From assembly GCF_000582685.1 (NCBI RefSeq), contig NZ_KK073768.1, positions 4,278,190 to 4,342,189 of the forward strand: a DNA stretch of 64,000 nt. The letters run 5' to 3'. Position numbers and translations under genes: made by a program. Below, in pieces: positions 9,034 to 18,430 of this stretch. Source of the stretch: [Scytonema hofmanni] UTEX 2349 (GTDB lineage: Bacteria; Cyanobacteriota; Cyanobacteriia; Cyanobacteriales; Nostocaceae). The notes beneath the pieces were generated by a model. It made no database searches and was not told where the DNA came from. It saw nothing but the letters and a program-made list of their open reading frames with translations. How positions within the stretch are numbered: the stretch's first letter is position 1; each line of letters opens with the position of its first letter.

Positions 9034-9418
9034 AATTGACTCGCTAACTTACTTATGTATTAGATACTGACTTATTTTAACCCGTAGGTTGGGTTACGCT
9101 CCACTTAACAATGCGAAAAAACTGGTGAAAAAATTAAGGTTGGGTTGAGACTTTAGACTCAATTTAACCTCAACCTATAGCAATCCGATTTGATTTGGTG
9201 AATCATTCGTAGAGGTAAGGGACTAGGGACTGGGGACTGGGAAGAAGGAATAAAAGTGTACTGAGTTTTGTTCAAAAATCAAATATGAGTCCTATATATA
9301 ATGAATCTTTATTTGAATTACGTATTTCTTGGGTAGCATTACCTCAAAAAATTAAATAAGCTGATTAAAAGAATAAATTTAAAACCCCTGTTTTGAAATA
9401 TTTTTGGAGGAAAAAGTA
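9034..9418. other. Intergenic region with repeats
   Basis: About 385 bp without a gene. A block at about 9084-9177 is bounded by GTAGGTTGGGTT and AACCTCAACCTA in inverted orientation. A heptamer tract (GGGACTA/GGGACTG) lies at 9217-9240, and 9269-9296 repeats the end motif of the MITE at 5876. Confidence 0.5.
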
Positions 9419-9760
9419 ATGATATTAGATTTATATAGGCTTGGTAAAGAAATCGCCCAAGATGCCAATAAATTATTCGACAAGACACCCCATAGCGGTA
9501 AACATGATTTGGGAGAAACAGTTTTATGTGACAGCTATAATCGTGAGTGGAAAGTAAAGGTTCGCCGCACAGGTAATCGCGGACGCTACCTTAAAATCTA
9601 TTCCTATCCAGATTACAAACAAAGGCTGAGAGCATCAGCAGATAAATACAAATCGTATTTACAAATTACTTCTGATGAATGGGAGGTTTTTTATCGGACA
9701 GCAGGAGGACTACAGGATTCTCGCGCTAGGGCTATTTTAGACAAGTTAGTAGGGATTTAG
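9419..9760 (+). CDS. Conserved hypothetical protein (113 aa)
   Basis: I do not recognise a family. The protein is small, basic and polar with no membrane segment (for example NREWKVKVRRTGNRGRYLKIYSY). The ATG at 9419 is preceded by GGAGG with 8 nt spacing, which makes this a well-supported gene; a TTG 15 nt further upstream overlaps that ribosome site and is unlikely. The central basic stretch could bind nucleic acid, but that is speculation. It stands alone, facing the transketolase gene. Confidence 0.7.
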   Translation: MILDLYRLGKEIAQDANKLFDKTPHSGKHDLGETVLCDSYNREWKVKVRRTGNRGRYLKIYSYPDYKQRLRASADKYKSYLQITSDEWEVFYRTAGGLQDSRARAILDKLVGI

Positions 9761-9793
9761 GGGCGTTGCTGAATTCAGGTATGAATCCGCATA

Positions 9794-9819
9794 TAGAGAC
9801 GCGATATATCGCGTCTCTA
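9794..9819. repeat. GAGACG palindrome, copy 3 (CGATAT core)
   Basis: A perfect 26-bp palindrome of the form TAGAGACGCGATA-TATCGCGTCTCTA lies between two convergent genes and may contribute to transcription termination. Confidence 0.85.
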
Positions 9820-9980
9820 CAAGGGTTGTGGAGAACACATATTTAATTTTCAGCAAGCCCTAATTATAATCAATCTTCCTCAGCGTCCCTCCGCGTTCAC
9901 CTCAGCGCTCCTTTGCGTTAAAAAAAGAGGCAGGCAAGACACCCACCCCTTCAAAAAAAACGAGATTAATTTGTTTCTAA

Positions 9981-11993
9981 TTAGCCCAAAACTTTCTTAG
10001 CTGTTGCTAACACATTCTCAACGCTAAAGCCAAATTTCTCCATACAAACACCACCGGGAGCCGAAGCACCAAAGGTATCGATACTAACACAACCGCCTTC
10101 CATACCGACATACTTGTGCCAGCCGAAACTAGCGGCAGCTTCTACAGACACGCGCTTGGTAACGGCTTTTGGTAGAATAGACTCTTTATAAGCCGCATCT
10201 TGTGCTTCAAACAGTTCCCAAGAAGGCATCGAGACAACACGGACTTTCTTGCCTTCGCTGGTGAGTTTCTCAGCTGCGGTGACGCAAAGGCTCAATTCGG
10301 AACCAGTACCAATCAAAATTAACTCTGGTGTACCCTGAGAATCTACCACGGTGTATGCACCCTTGGTCACGCCCTCAATCGATGTACCTGTTAAGTTGGG
10401 GACAGCCTGACGGGTAAACGCTAACAAAGTGGGAGCGTTTTCCTTCGACTTCTCGATCGCTACTTTGTAAGCACCAGAACATTCGTTTCCGTCTGCGGGG
10501 CGAATCACTGTTAAATTAGGAATTGCTCTCAAAGAAGCGAGAGTTTCAATTGGTTGGTGCGTTGGACCATCTTCACCTTGTCCAATGGAGTCGTGAGTCA
10601 TCACCCAAATCGAACCCGCTCTGGAGAGGGCAGATAAGCGGATGGCAGCACGCATGTAATCTGTGAAAATCAGGAAGGTGGCACCGTAAGGAATTAATCC
10701 CGATTGATGCAGCGCTATACCGTTACAAATGGCGCCCATAGCGTGTTCCCGCACGCCAAAGTGGATGTTGGGGTTTTCGTATTGACCTTTTTGGAAATCG
10801 CCAGTGCCTTTGATTTCGGTCAGGTTGGAGTGGGTTAAGTCAGCGGAACCACCAATTAACTCAGGTAAAACTTTTGCTAGTTTGTTAAGGCAGTTTTCTG
10901 AGTGTTTGCGGGTGGGTAATCCTTTATCTTCGCTTGTGTAGGTGGGTAGTACCTTGTCCCAACCGTCGGGAAGTTTGCCGCTGATATAACGTTCAAATTG
11001 AGCCGCTTCTTCGGCATATTTGGCTTTGTAGTCGGCAAAGGTGTTATTCCACTCAGTTTCGTAGTTAGCACCGCGCTCAACGGCTTTACCCATGTGATTT
11101 TTGGCATCTTCTGGGACTACGAAAGGCTCGTATGTCCATTCTAAGTTATTCCGGGTTAGGGCGATTTCATCGCCACCCAACGCTGCACCGTGAATGCCTG
11201 CGGTGTTTTGTTTGTTGGGGGAACCGTAACCGATGGTGGTTGTCACCTTAATCATGGTTGGCTTGTCGGTGACAGATTTAGCTTCGGCGATCGCCTTTTC
11301 AATTGCGACTAAATCGGTATTACCATCTTCGACATGTAAAACGTGCCAGCCGTATGCTTCAAAGCGCTTGGAAACATCTTCGGTGAATGCTACATCTGTA
11401 GAACCATCGATAGAGATGTGGTTGTCGTCGTACAGAGCAATGAGTTTGCCTAATCCCAAGTGTCCTGCGAAAGAACAAGCTTCACCGGAAATGCCTTCCA
11501 TGTTGCAGCCGTCACCTAAAATTACATAGGTGTAGTGGTCAACGATTTTGGCATCGGGTTTGTTGAATTTAGCGGCTAGGTGCGCTTCTGTCATTGCTAA
11601 ACCGACTGCGTTGGCAATTCCTTGTCCCAATGGTCCGGTAGTAACTTCTACACCTTCGGTCATGAAGTTTTCTGGATGTCCGGGGGTTTTGGATTCCCAC
11701 TGACGGAACTGCTTAATGTCTTCAATGCTTACGCTGTCGAAGCCTGTCAAGTATAGCAGGGCATACAGCAACATTGAGCCGTGACCAGCAGACAATACAA
11801 AGCGATCGCGATTAAACCACTTGGGATTTTTGGGATTGTACCGCATAAAGCGGTCCCACAGCACAAACGCCATTGGTGCCGCACCCATTGGCAGTCCTGG
11901 GTGTCCCGATTTGGCTTTTTCTACGGCATCGATAGCCAAAAAGCGAATCGAGTTAATACAAAGTTCTTCGAGGGATTGGGTTGCAACAGCCAT
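9981..11993 (-). CDS. tkt: Transketolase
   Basis: This 670-residue thiamine-diphosphate enzyme moves two-carbon ketol units between sugar phosphates in the Calvin cycle and pentose phosphate pathway. All family landmarks are present: [13 protein letters not shown] near residue 30, LSAGHGSML at about 67, the ThDP/Mg motif beginning [13 protein letters not shown] at about 154, a mid-domain [17 protein letters not shown], and the C-terminal transketolase domain. The length is typical of cyanobacterial Tkt. It appears to be a single-gene transcription unit, with a long spacer to fabF upstream. Confidence 0.97.
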   Translation of the reverse strand: MAVATQSLEELCINSIRFLAIDAVEKAKSGHPGLPMGAAPMAFVLWDRFMRYNPKNPKWFNRDRFVLSAGHGSMLLYALLYLTGFDSVSIEDIKQFRQWESKTPGHPENFMTEGVEVTTGPLGQGIANAVGLAMTEAHLAAKFNKPDAKIVDHYTYVILGDGCNMEGISGEACSFAGHLGLGKLIALYDDNHISIDGSTDVAFTEDVSKRFEAYGWHVLHVEDGNTDLVAIEKAIAEAKSVTDKPTMIKVTTTIGYGSPNKQNTAGIHGAALGGDEIALTRNNLEWTYEPFVVPEDAKNHMGKAVERGANYETEWNNTFADYKAKYAEEAAQFERYISGKLPDGWDKVLPTYTSEDKGLPTRKHSENCLNKLAKVLPELIGGSADLTHSNLTEIKGTGDFQKGQYENPNIHFGVREHAMGAICNGIALHQSGLIPYGATFLIFTDYMRAAIRLSALSRAGSIWVMTHDSIGQGEDGPTHQPIETLASLRAIPNLTVIRPADGNECSGAYKVAIEKSKENAPTLLAFTRQAVPNLTGTSIEGVTKGAYTVVDSQGTPELILIGTGSELSLCVTAAEKLTSEGKKVRVVSMPSWELFEAQDAAYKESILPKAVTKRVSVEAAASFGWHKYVGMEGGCVSIDTFGASAPGGVCMEKFGFSVENVLATAKKVLG

Positions 11994-12339
11994 AATCTCT
12001 TATATTTAACGACGGTTTAGCACTCACGTAAGCTAATCATTACTGGGGTTGTTTTGGATGATTACCCCAAGCAATATCCTCATCATCCCATTGCCTGCTG
12101 ACCACAGACAACCGGGATCTCTTGAATTAGAGCGATCAATCAAGCAGATAATCTGGTCAAGCTGAACTCTTAAATCAAAGCAGAATGACATTTTTGATAC
12201 ATTTTGCTCCATTTCTCACTTCTTCCGGTAAAGGAGAAAGGAAAATAACGGGAAAGGAAAAAACCATCCTATTTCTTCCCCTTTACCCCTTTACCCCTCT
12301 TCATGAACAAGAGATCCGACCAGCGGCAGATTTTGGATC
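11994..12339. other. Intergenic region upstream of transketolase
   Basis: About 346 bp between the fabF stop and the tkt start (both minus). It holds a short G/A-rich repeat tract (12225-12300) and no supported gene. The tkt promoter must lie here, but no clear -10/-35 pair stood out. Confidence 0.4.
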
Positions 12340-13590
12340 TTAGCGGTACTTCTTAAAGGCTAGCGTGACATTGTGTCCGCCAAACCCAAAAGAATTGGAA
12401 AGTGCCACCTCGACATTCAAATTGCGGCTTGTGTTGGGAACATAATCCAGGTCACACTCTGGATCTGGGTTTTCTAGATTAATTGTCGGGGGAATTTTAT
12501 CGTTGGCGATCGCTAATACTGTTGCCACGGCTTCAATGCCTCCAGAACCCCCTAACAAATGACCGGTCATGGATTTGGTGGAACTGATTGCTATTTTATA
12601 AGCGTGTTCTCCCAAGGCTTTTTTCATGGCGGCGGTTTCTGTCGAATCGTTTGCCTGGGTGCTGGTGCCGTGAGCGTTGATGTAACTTACCATATCTGGA
12701 GTTATTCCGCCATCTTTCAATGCTAGTTGGATGGCTCTGGCGGCTCCTTCACCGCCTGGGACGGGGGAAGTAATATGGTACGCATCACAAGTCATGCCGT
12801 AGCCGACAATTTCCGCATAAATACGAGCCTTGCGACTTAAGGCGTGTTGCAGCTCTTCTAGAATTAAGATTCCCGCACCTTCACCCATGACAAATCCGTT
12901 GCGATCGCGGTCAAATGGACGGCTAGCGTGTGCGGGGTCATCATTCCGACACGAAAGGGCTTTACATGCGGCAAATCCGGCTAGAGACAAGGGTGTAACT
13001 GCCGCTTCGCATCCACCGCAAATCATCGCTTGGGCATATCCATTTTGAATTACGCGAAAAGCATCTCCGATGGCATTCGATCCGGCAGCGCAAGCAGTGA
13101 CGGAGCAGGAATTAGGACCTCTAGCACCAGTATGAATTGCTGTCAACCCCGCTGCCATATTAGCGATCATCATCGGAATCATGAAAGGACTACAGCGATC
13201 GGGACCTCGGTTGAGGTAGATCGTTTGTTGGTCTTCCAATACTTTAATGCCGCCAACGCCCGAACCGATGATTACACCTATTTGTTCAGCGTTTAGGTCA
13301 TTGATGACTAATCCAGAGTCCAAGAGAGCCTGTTTTGCACCCGCAACACCAAATTGGGAAAACCGATCCATGCGCTTGGCTTCTTTGCGCTCCATGTAGT
13401 CATGTGGATCGAAGTCTTTCACCTCACCAGCAATGCGGCAATCATGGCTCTGGGCATCAAATAAGGTGATGTAGTCGATGCCATTGCGTCCGCTAATTAA
13501 TCCGGACCAATATTCGGCTGGTGTTTTACCAATCGGTGTAAGCGCGCCAACACCAGTTACAACAACGCGCTTACGTATAAAATCTGTCAT
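12340..13590 (-). CDS. fabF: 3-oxoacyl-[ACP] synthase II (FabF)
   Basis: FabF elongates fatty acids by condensing malonyl-ACP with acyl-ACP. Counting from the ATG at 13590 (MTDFIRKRVVVTGVGALTPI), the catalytic Cys is C167 in SVTACAAG. The two active-site histidines lie in NAHGTST (about 307) and STKSMTGHLLGG (about 344). The length of 416 residues is normal. A longer reading frame starts at 13680, but its extra 30 residues are translated heptamer repeat ([17 protein letters not shown]), so I reject that start. acpP lies 200 bp upstream on the same strand, and the pair is a conserved fatty-acid operon. Confidence 0.97.
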   Translation of the reverse strand: MTDFIRKRVVVTGVGALTPIGKTPAEYWSGLISGRNGIDYITLFDAQSHDCRIAGEVKDFDPHDYMERKEAKRMDRFSQFGVAGAKQALLDSGLVINDLNAEQIGVIIGSGVGGIKVLEDQQTIYLNRGPDRCSPFMIPMMIANMAAGLTAIHTGARGPNSCSVTACAAGSNAIGDAFRVIQNGYAQAMICGGCEAAVTPLSLAGFAACKALSCRNDDPAHASRPFDRDRNGFVMGEGAGILILEELQHALSRKARIYAEIVGYGMTCDAYHITSPVPGGEGAARAIQLALKDGGITPDMVSYINAHGTSTQANDSTETAAMKKALGEHAYKIAISSTKSMTGHLLGGSGGIEAVATVLAIANDKIPPTINLENPDPECDLDYVPNTSRNLNVEVALSNSFGFGGHNVTLAFKKYR

Positions 13591-13624
13591 GACGATAGTT
13601 AGGGTGGCGAGAAAGCTGCATAAA

Positions 13625-13697
13625 GGGGGACTGGGGATTGGGGATTGGGCATTGGGGACTGGGGATTGGGCATTGGGCATTGGGCATTGGGTATTGG
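13625..13697. repeat. Heptamer tandem repeat (GGGGATT/GGGCATT/GGGGACT)
   Basis: About ten 7-bp units separate acpP from fabF. The array abuts the fabF start region and is open in the fabF frame, which produces a misleading longer reading frame. Confidence 0.9.
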
Positions 13698-13753
13698 TAA
13701 TAATTCTTTTCCTTTCCCCTTTCCCCTTTTCCCTTTTCCCTTTCCTCTCTTCA

Positions 13754-13790
13754 AGTCCCCAGTCCCTAGTCCCCAGTCCCTAGTCCCCAG
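13754..13790. repeat. Heptamer tandem repeat (AGTCCCC/AGTCCCT)
   Basis: Five 7-bp units lie immediately after the acpP stop. They are the same repeat class as those at 25148 and 9217. Confidence 0.9.
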
Positions 13791-14051
13791 TTAGGCGGAT
13801 GCGGCAACTTTGTTGTTGATGTAGTCTACTGCTTCTTGAACGGTGGTAATTTTTTCGGCAGCTTCATCAGGAATTTCAATATCAAATTCTTCTTCTAAAG
13901 CCATTACCAGTTCGACTGTATCTAGGGAATCAGCCTGTAGATCGTTGGCAAAATTGGATTGTGGTTTAATCGTGTCAATATCATCCTCAGCAACGCTAAG
14001 TTGCTCGGCGACGATTTTCTTGACCTTTTCAAAAATTTCCGCTTCACTCAT
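13791..14051 (-). CDS. acpP: Acyl carrier protein
   Basis: This 86-residue acidic four-helix protein carries growing acyl chains on phosphopantetheine attached to S42 in the conserved [10 protein letters not shown]. It has the family N-terminus ([16 protein letters not shown]), and its length is typical of cyanobacterial ACP with a short Ala-rich tail. It is upstream of fabF on the same strand. Confidence 0.98.
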   Translation of the reverse strand: MSEAEIFEKVKKIVAEQLSVAEDDIDTIKPQSNFANDLQADSLDTVELVMALEEEFDIEIPDEAAEKITTVQEAVDYINNKVAASA

Positions 14052-14525
14052 AGATAAAAGTCCTTAACCAGTTGCTACGATCCGCCTTTTATGGGCGATG
14101 TGGTTTTGAGCATATACATCTTATCGTCAAGCGCGATCGCCCGCACACAGGATTAGGGTTTTTCTTAGGAAAATCAAGAAGTGTGTTTTTCATTCAAGAA
14201 CAGTTAGGCAACACAATTGAATTGGGCGATCGCACTAAAAAAGTGTAAATGCTTTCCTTGTTCAATTCTCACTCTCATTTTTCCCGATGTCCAAATTTAG
14301 ATACAAAGCTTTGCCAGCATCACGGACAGGCAATAATAAACAAAAGGGGAAAGGGATGAACATGTCGCCCACAATTCCACTCACTTTTTACCTTCCCCAT
14401 AAAATTTGGATTATTTCGCCCACAATTCCACTCGCTTTTTACCTTTCCCCCTTCCCCTTTCCCCCTTCCCCTTCTTCATAAAACAGCTATTCTTTAAGGG
14501 CAACTACCCTCATAAAATATACTTT
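14052..14525. other. Divergent intergenic region between acpP and the HdrB-like gene
   Basis: About 474 bp. It contains two copies of a roughly 30-bp direct repeat (start CGCCCACAATTCCACTC at 14366 and 14425) and pyrimidine-rich CCCCTTT tracts. Open frames here are made of repeat sequence and are not called. Confidence 0.5.
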
Positions 14526-15431
14526 ATGCTATCTCAGACGCTAAAATACGCTTACTTCCCTGGTTGTGTTGCCCAAGGTGCTTGCCGCGAGTTAAGCTTG
14601 TCTACCAAAGCTTTAACTAAAGCTTTGGGCATTGAACTGGTAGAATTGAAAAAGGCTGCTTGCTGCGGTTCTGGCATTTTTAAGGAAGATTCCCAACTTT
14701 TGGAAGATACGGTTAATGCCCGAAATATTGCTTTAGCAGAAGAATTAAATTTACCCCTACTCACACATTGTAGCACTTGTCAAGGTGTCATTGGTCATGT
14801 TGATGAGCGTTTGAAAGAATGTCAAAAAACAGACCCCCAATACATCGACAAAGTTAATGGCTTTTTGGAAAAAGAAAGCTGTTCCCCTTATCGTGGAACT
14901 ACTGAAGTTAAACATCTCCTGTATGCTTTAGTGACAGATTACGGTTTAGAGGAAATTCAAAAACGAGTCACCCGTAAGTTGAGTGGGTTAAAATGTGCGG
15001 CTTTTTATGGCTGCTATCTTCTCCGCGCTCAAAAATCCATGCCTTATGATGACCCTTTCCAACCGGAAGCGATGGAAAATGTTTTTCGGGCAGTTGGTGC
15101 AACACCAATTTATTATCGAGGTCGGACTCAATGTTGCGGATGGCCTCTTTCGAGTTATGCGACTACCCAATCTTTTAAAATGGCGGGGATGCATATTCAA
15201 GATGCACTAACATCTGGTGCTGATTGTATTGTTACACCTTGTCCCCTATGTCATTTGAATTTAGATTCTCGTCAGCCTGAGGTGGAAAAAGTCATCGGAC
15301 AAAAATTAGGTTTGCCGGTGTTACATTTACCGCAGTTGATTGCTTTGGCGTTAGGTATTAGTCCGCAAGAACTCGGTTTAGAAAGGCACATTGTTTCGAC
15401 TAAGCCAGTGTTGGAGAAATTGGGCTTTTAG
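14526..15431 (+). CDS. HdrB-like CCG-domain iron-sulfur protein
   Basis: This 301-residue protein has two cysteine-rich CCG domains like heterodisulfide reductase subunit B. The first is YFPGCVAQG...AACCGSGIFKEDS (residues about 9-55) with THCSTCQGV. The second is FYGCYLLRAQ...QCCGWPLSSY with TPCPLCHLNLD. Each pair of such motifs can bind a non-cubane 4Fe-4S cluster. Cyanobacteria lack methanogenic CoB-CoM chemistry, so it probably serves another thiol or quinone redox step; a link to succinate-dehydrogenase-type complexes is possible. The ATG at 14526 fits the family start; an upstream ATG adds repeat-derived sequence. Confidence 0.85.
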   Translation: MLSQTLKYAYFPGCVAQGACRELSLSTKALTKALGIELVELKKAACCGSGIFKEDSQLLEDTVNARNIALAEELNLPLLTHCSTCQGVIGHVDERLKECQKTDPQYIDKVNGFLEKESCSPYRGTTEVKHLLYALVTDYGLEEIQKRVTRKLSGLKCAAFYGCYLLRAQKSMPYDDPFQPEAMENVFRAVGATPIYYRGRTQCCGWPLSSYATTQSFKMAGMHIQDALTSGADCIVTPCPLCHLNLDSRQPEVEKVIGQKLGLPVLHLPQLIALALGISPQELGLERHIVSTKPVLEKLGF

Positions 15432-15531
15432 TAAGCGTTTTAACGCTGTTTTATTACACTTGCCAGAGAAAACTTGAAATCCTATTTTCAGGTTAATCTA
15501 CCTGCGCGGACTACAAAAAATAAGCGTTTTT

Positions 15532-15560
15532 AAGCCCGTGATTAGGCGGGCTTTTTTTTT
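15532..15560 (+). terminator. Rho-independent terminator after the HdrB-like gene
   Basis: A 7-bp stem (AAGCCCG/CGGGCTT) with an 8-nt loop is followed by a run of T. It is about 100 bp past the stop codon. Confidence 0.85.
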
Positions 15561-15605
15561 AGGCAGGCACGACGGACTAGGGTTTTGAAATTTAGGATTA
15601 CTCTA

Positions 15606-16571
15606 TCAATCAGTTCTAGTCTGAGTACTAGGAACAACCGATAAGGAATTTGACGAATATCTGATGGTACATAAGTACACATAACTTAGGTAACGACTCA
15701 TTGCTTGAACAGCTACAACAGGCCATCTTCTTAAGGCTCCCACAAAAACTCTCCAATTAAACTTAGCAAAGCAGGTGACAAGCATTTTCCGACTAAAATT
15801 ATTAGAAAATCCTATTTCCCTAAGTTTGAGCATCACTTCAGGTATATCTGCATATTCTAATGTGACTAGAAGCTTGGGCTTTTGCATAAAATAATGAGTG
15901 CCTGCAACACATTCCAAATAATTATCTTTAGTCACTAAAGCACCAGCTTTGGAAGCGCAAAAAGCAGTCCAATATATTTGAACTGCCAAGTTATTTAAAC
16001 CAGAACTCCAACTTGCTATAGCAGATTTCGCCAAATCTGTTTTGTATATTAAAGCTGTTGTCAGCCCTACCCCTCCAGTACTTTGTTTTACACAAACTTC
16101 AAATACCTCTTTACCGTTTGAACTCATTAAATCAGTCTCAATATCAAAGCAACGTTGTTCCAATATTTGACCTGTTTTGGCATCACTTTTGGAAAAGTTT
16201 AAAATGATTAATCCTAAATCTGGATATTCGGTTAAAGACTTAACTATGTATGCTATGGAGTTATCAAAAATTTTATCATCATCACTAATTGTCCAAACGA
16301 ATTTGCTTTTAGCAAATTGAATACAAGAAGCGATGTTTTTGACTGCACCGATATTTTCTTGATTCCTCTTATATTCAAATGTTGTTTGCTGAAAAGCAGA
16401 TTGCCATTTTTCGACAACCTTTGACGTATCATCAGTTGAACAATTGTCAGAAATAAGAATTTCACACACAGATTCAAAACCTTGAATTGATTGAGATAAC
16501 CATGCCAGTTGTTGATCGAGTAAATTTGCACGGTTGTAAGTCGGAATAGCAATGGTAAGTAATTGAGTCAT
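15606..16571 (-). CDS. Family 2 glycosyltransferase
   Basis: This 321-residue protein has a GT-A fold typical of GT2 enzymes: MTQLLTIAIPTYNRANLLDQ at the start, DNCSTDDT at about 50, and WTISDDDKIF (the DxD-type metal site) near 90. GT2 enzymes transfer sugars to surface glycans, but acceptor and donor cannot be read from the sequence. The ATG at 16571 follows an AGAGAGG ribosome site; a longer frame adds a hydrophobic, non-family N-terminus. It is not part of an evident operon. Confidence 0.85.
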   Translation of the reverse strand: MTQLLTIAIPTYNRANLLDQQLAWLSQSIQGFESVCEILISDNCSTDDTSKVVEKWQSAFQQTTFEYKRNQENIGAVKNIASCIQFAKSKFVWTISDDDKIFDNSIAYIVKSLTEYPDLGLIILNFSKSDAKTGQILEQRCFDIETDLMSSNGKEVFEVCVKQSTGGVGLTTALIYKTDLAKSAIASWSSGLNNLAVQIYWTAFCASKAGALVTKDNYLECVAGTHYFMQKPKLLVTLEYADIPEVMLKLREIGFSNNFSRKMLVTCFAKFNWRVFVGALRRWPVVAVQAMSRYLSYVYLCTIRYSSNSLSVVPSTQTRTD

Positions 16572-17256
16572 AAGTACCTCTCTACTTTTATGTAAGTTTG
16601 ACGGGTTGAAAAAGTAGTAAAAAAGAGCTGAGACTGGAATTAGAACAAACAATGAAGATATTCAAACAAGATTATAGCGATAAATTGTGTGGTGGCTCTT
16701 ACGGGGCGAGAAAATAGCCTGAAAAGCTTATTATATGAAGTGTGTAGCAATTTATGGTAATAAAAGATCGGTCTACTTTTGTCAATAAGACCAATAATAT
16801 TGATAATGTTACCTATATTCTACCAAACGCACTTAAAAAGTCAATTCAATCTGACCGAATACTTGTTGTTAAAAATTGTAAGTAGGTGGACAAAAATATT
16901 TACAGTCATTGCGAGCGTAATGAAATGAAGCGTTCGCGAAGCGTCTCCGACAGGAGAAGCAATCCCAGCCCTTGCGATTGCTTGTCTGCGACACGCTCCG
17001 CGAACATTTCGCTTCCCTTCTCCTTCTCCTATCGGAGACGCTACGCGAACGGGACGCTTCTCTGCGAGAGGCTTGTCTGCGACACGCTCCGCGAATGCCA
17101 ACGCGAACGCTGCATTCGCTTCGGACATTGTGTAATTAATTATGTTTACCTACTTAATTAATCTTCTACAATCGATTAAAAAGGTTAGTTTACAAGCTTT
17201 GGCTACTGCCCTACCAATACCCATTAAATTTGAAAGCAAATCACACATACTGTAAA

Positions 17257-17363
17257 ACAATACGCTTGGTGTTAAGCATTTTTGGGACTGATTTTAGACC
17301 TGTAGAGACGCGAAATTTCGCGTCTCTACATTCGTATTTTGCGCTTAACACCAAGCGTATTGT
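17257..17363. mobile_element. Hairpin MITE with 21-bp perfect inverted ends and a nested palindrome
   Basis: ACAATACGCTTGGTGTTAAGC at 17257-17277 is exactly complementary to 17343-17363. Between the arms lies a perfect 30-bp palindrome (17301-17330) of the GAGACG family. The element is non-coding. Confidence 0.8.
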
Positions 17364-17366
17364 ACT

Positions 17367-17395
17367 GTAGAGACGTTCCGTCGGAACGTCTCTAC
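17367..17395. repeat. GAGACG palindrome, copy 4 (TTCC core)
   Basis: A 29-bp palindrome with arms GTAGAGACGTTCC and GGAACGTCTCTAC lies 3 bp beyond the hairpin MITE. Confidence 0.85.
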
Positions 17396-17521
17396 GACGG
17401 TTGCAATGTTTTTATTACTGTTAAATAAAATAACCGCGATCGCTCTTTTATAATGCAGTGCGATCGCGGGCAAGTTAATTATTTACAAGATTGCAATTAA
17501 ACAGACTTACATTTTAGTTAA

Positions 17522-17986
17522 TTATGAATTAGGAAGCGCCGTTTTGTCATCTGCCAAGTTAATTTTCACTACTTTGTTTTTGGCTTCTTCGGCTTTAGGC
17601 ATTGTTAAGATTAAAATGCCATTTTTGAATTCGGCTTTAACTTGGTCATTCTTAATTGCAGTCGGTAGCGGGATTGTCCGTTGGAATTTACCATAACGGA
17701 ACTCTGAGCGCAAATAACCGCGTTCTTCAGATTTGTTTTCATAGCGAGTTTCACCGGCAATGGAAACTGCTTCCCGTGCTACTTGAATATCTAAATCTTT
17801 GCCTTCCAAACCAGGAACTTCGGCGCGTAAAATTAGGTTGTCGTTTGTATCTTCCAACTCAACCGCAGGAGACCAAGTTTTTGTTGTCACTTCTCGGTTA
17901 TATCCTGCTATTTCATCAAACATTTTATCCATTTGATGCCGCAGAGTTTCCATTTCTTGGAAGGGTTGCCAACGTATTAATGCCAT
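17522..17986 (-). CDS. hspA: Small heat-shock protein, Hsp20/alpha-crystallin family
   Basis: This 154-residue ATP-independent holdase binds unfolding proteins and membranes under heat or light stress. The N-terminus MALIRWQPFQEMETLRHQMD is the cyanobacterial HspA/Hsp17 type. The alpha-crystallin domain spans about 40-135 (SPAVELEDTNDNLILRAEVPG, then AEFKNGILILTMPKAE, with the GILIL beta-strand motif). A long spacer upstream should hold its heat-regulated promoter. No CIRCE inverted repeat was seen. Confidence 0.95.
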   Translation of the reverse strand: MALIRWQPFQEMETLRHQMDKMFDEIAGYNREVTTKTWSPAVELEDTNDNLILRAEVPGLEGKDLDIQVAREAVSIAGETRYENKSEERGYLRSEFRYGKFQRTIPLPTAIKNDQVKAEFKNGILILTMPKAEEAKNKVVKINLADDKTALPNS

Positions 17987-18430
17987 AACTTAACTAACCT
18001 CCATTAAATCAGCGTTGTGATTGAAGTAAAAGTTGATTCAAGCTTTAGCAAAAAACAAACAATCAGCTTGTATCTTGTTTTTATCAGGCGCTTTCTTTAT
18101 CGCCTTTGAGTTTATATTAAAATCAAATCAAAGTTTGATTAGTGAGGGAAACCCTACAACTTGAGTAGTGCTTCCCAGAAATAAGTTAAAAGTTACCAAA
18201 AAGGGGAAAAGGGGAAGGGGAAAGGGGGAAAGGGCACAGAATTTAGAACTTTTCCCCACAAGGTATAAAGAAGAATGTTTTTAAACATGGAGAACAAAAA
18301 AGAAGATTTTACCAGACACGTAGTGCGTTCTGTCTTGGTGTCTCGTAGAGAGAAAAATCAGCGTCCATGCTTGAAACCCCTGCTTTTAAGTATGGGGTTC
18401 CCTTTCCCCTTTCCCCTTTCCCCCTCTTTT
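17987..18430. other. Intergenic region between lpxD and hsp20
   Basis: About 444 bp with no gene. It contains GGGGAAA tandem tracts at 18195-18235 and CCCTTTC tracts at 18400-18425. The hsp20 promoter lies in the first 150 bp, where a partly palindromic AATCAAATCAAAGTTTGATT occurs near 18120. Confidence 0.45.

Larger units (their letters stand above)
16572..17521. other. Long repeat-rich intergenic region
   Basis: About 950 bp without a supported gene. The stretch 16905-17125 is built from repeated TCTCC-GGAGA and GCGTTCGCGAAGCGTCTCC modules, and open frames over it are repeat translations. It also holds a hairpin MITE (17257-17363) and another GAGACG palindrome. Confidence 0.6.

Noticed and set aside
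13590..13680. Longer N-terminus for FabF
   Set aside because: The extra 30 residues are translated heptamer repeats; the family start is the ATG at 13590.
16841..17161. Open frames on both strands, 91 and 95 codons
   Set aside because: They are translations of TCTCC/GGAGA repeat modules and lack protein-like features.
17987..18130. CIRCE (HrcA) operator ahead of hsp20
   Set aside because: No TTAGCACTC-N9-GAGTGCTAA sequence is present.
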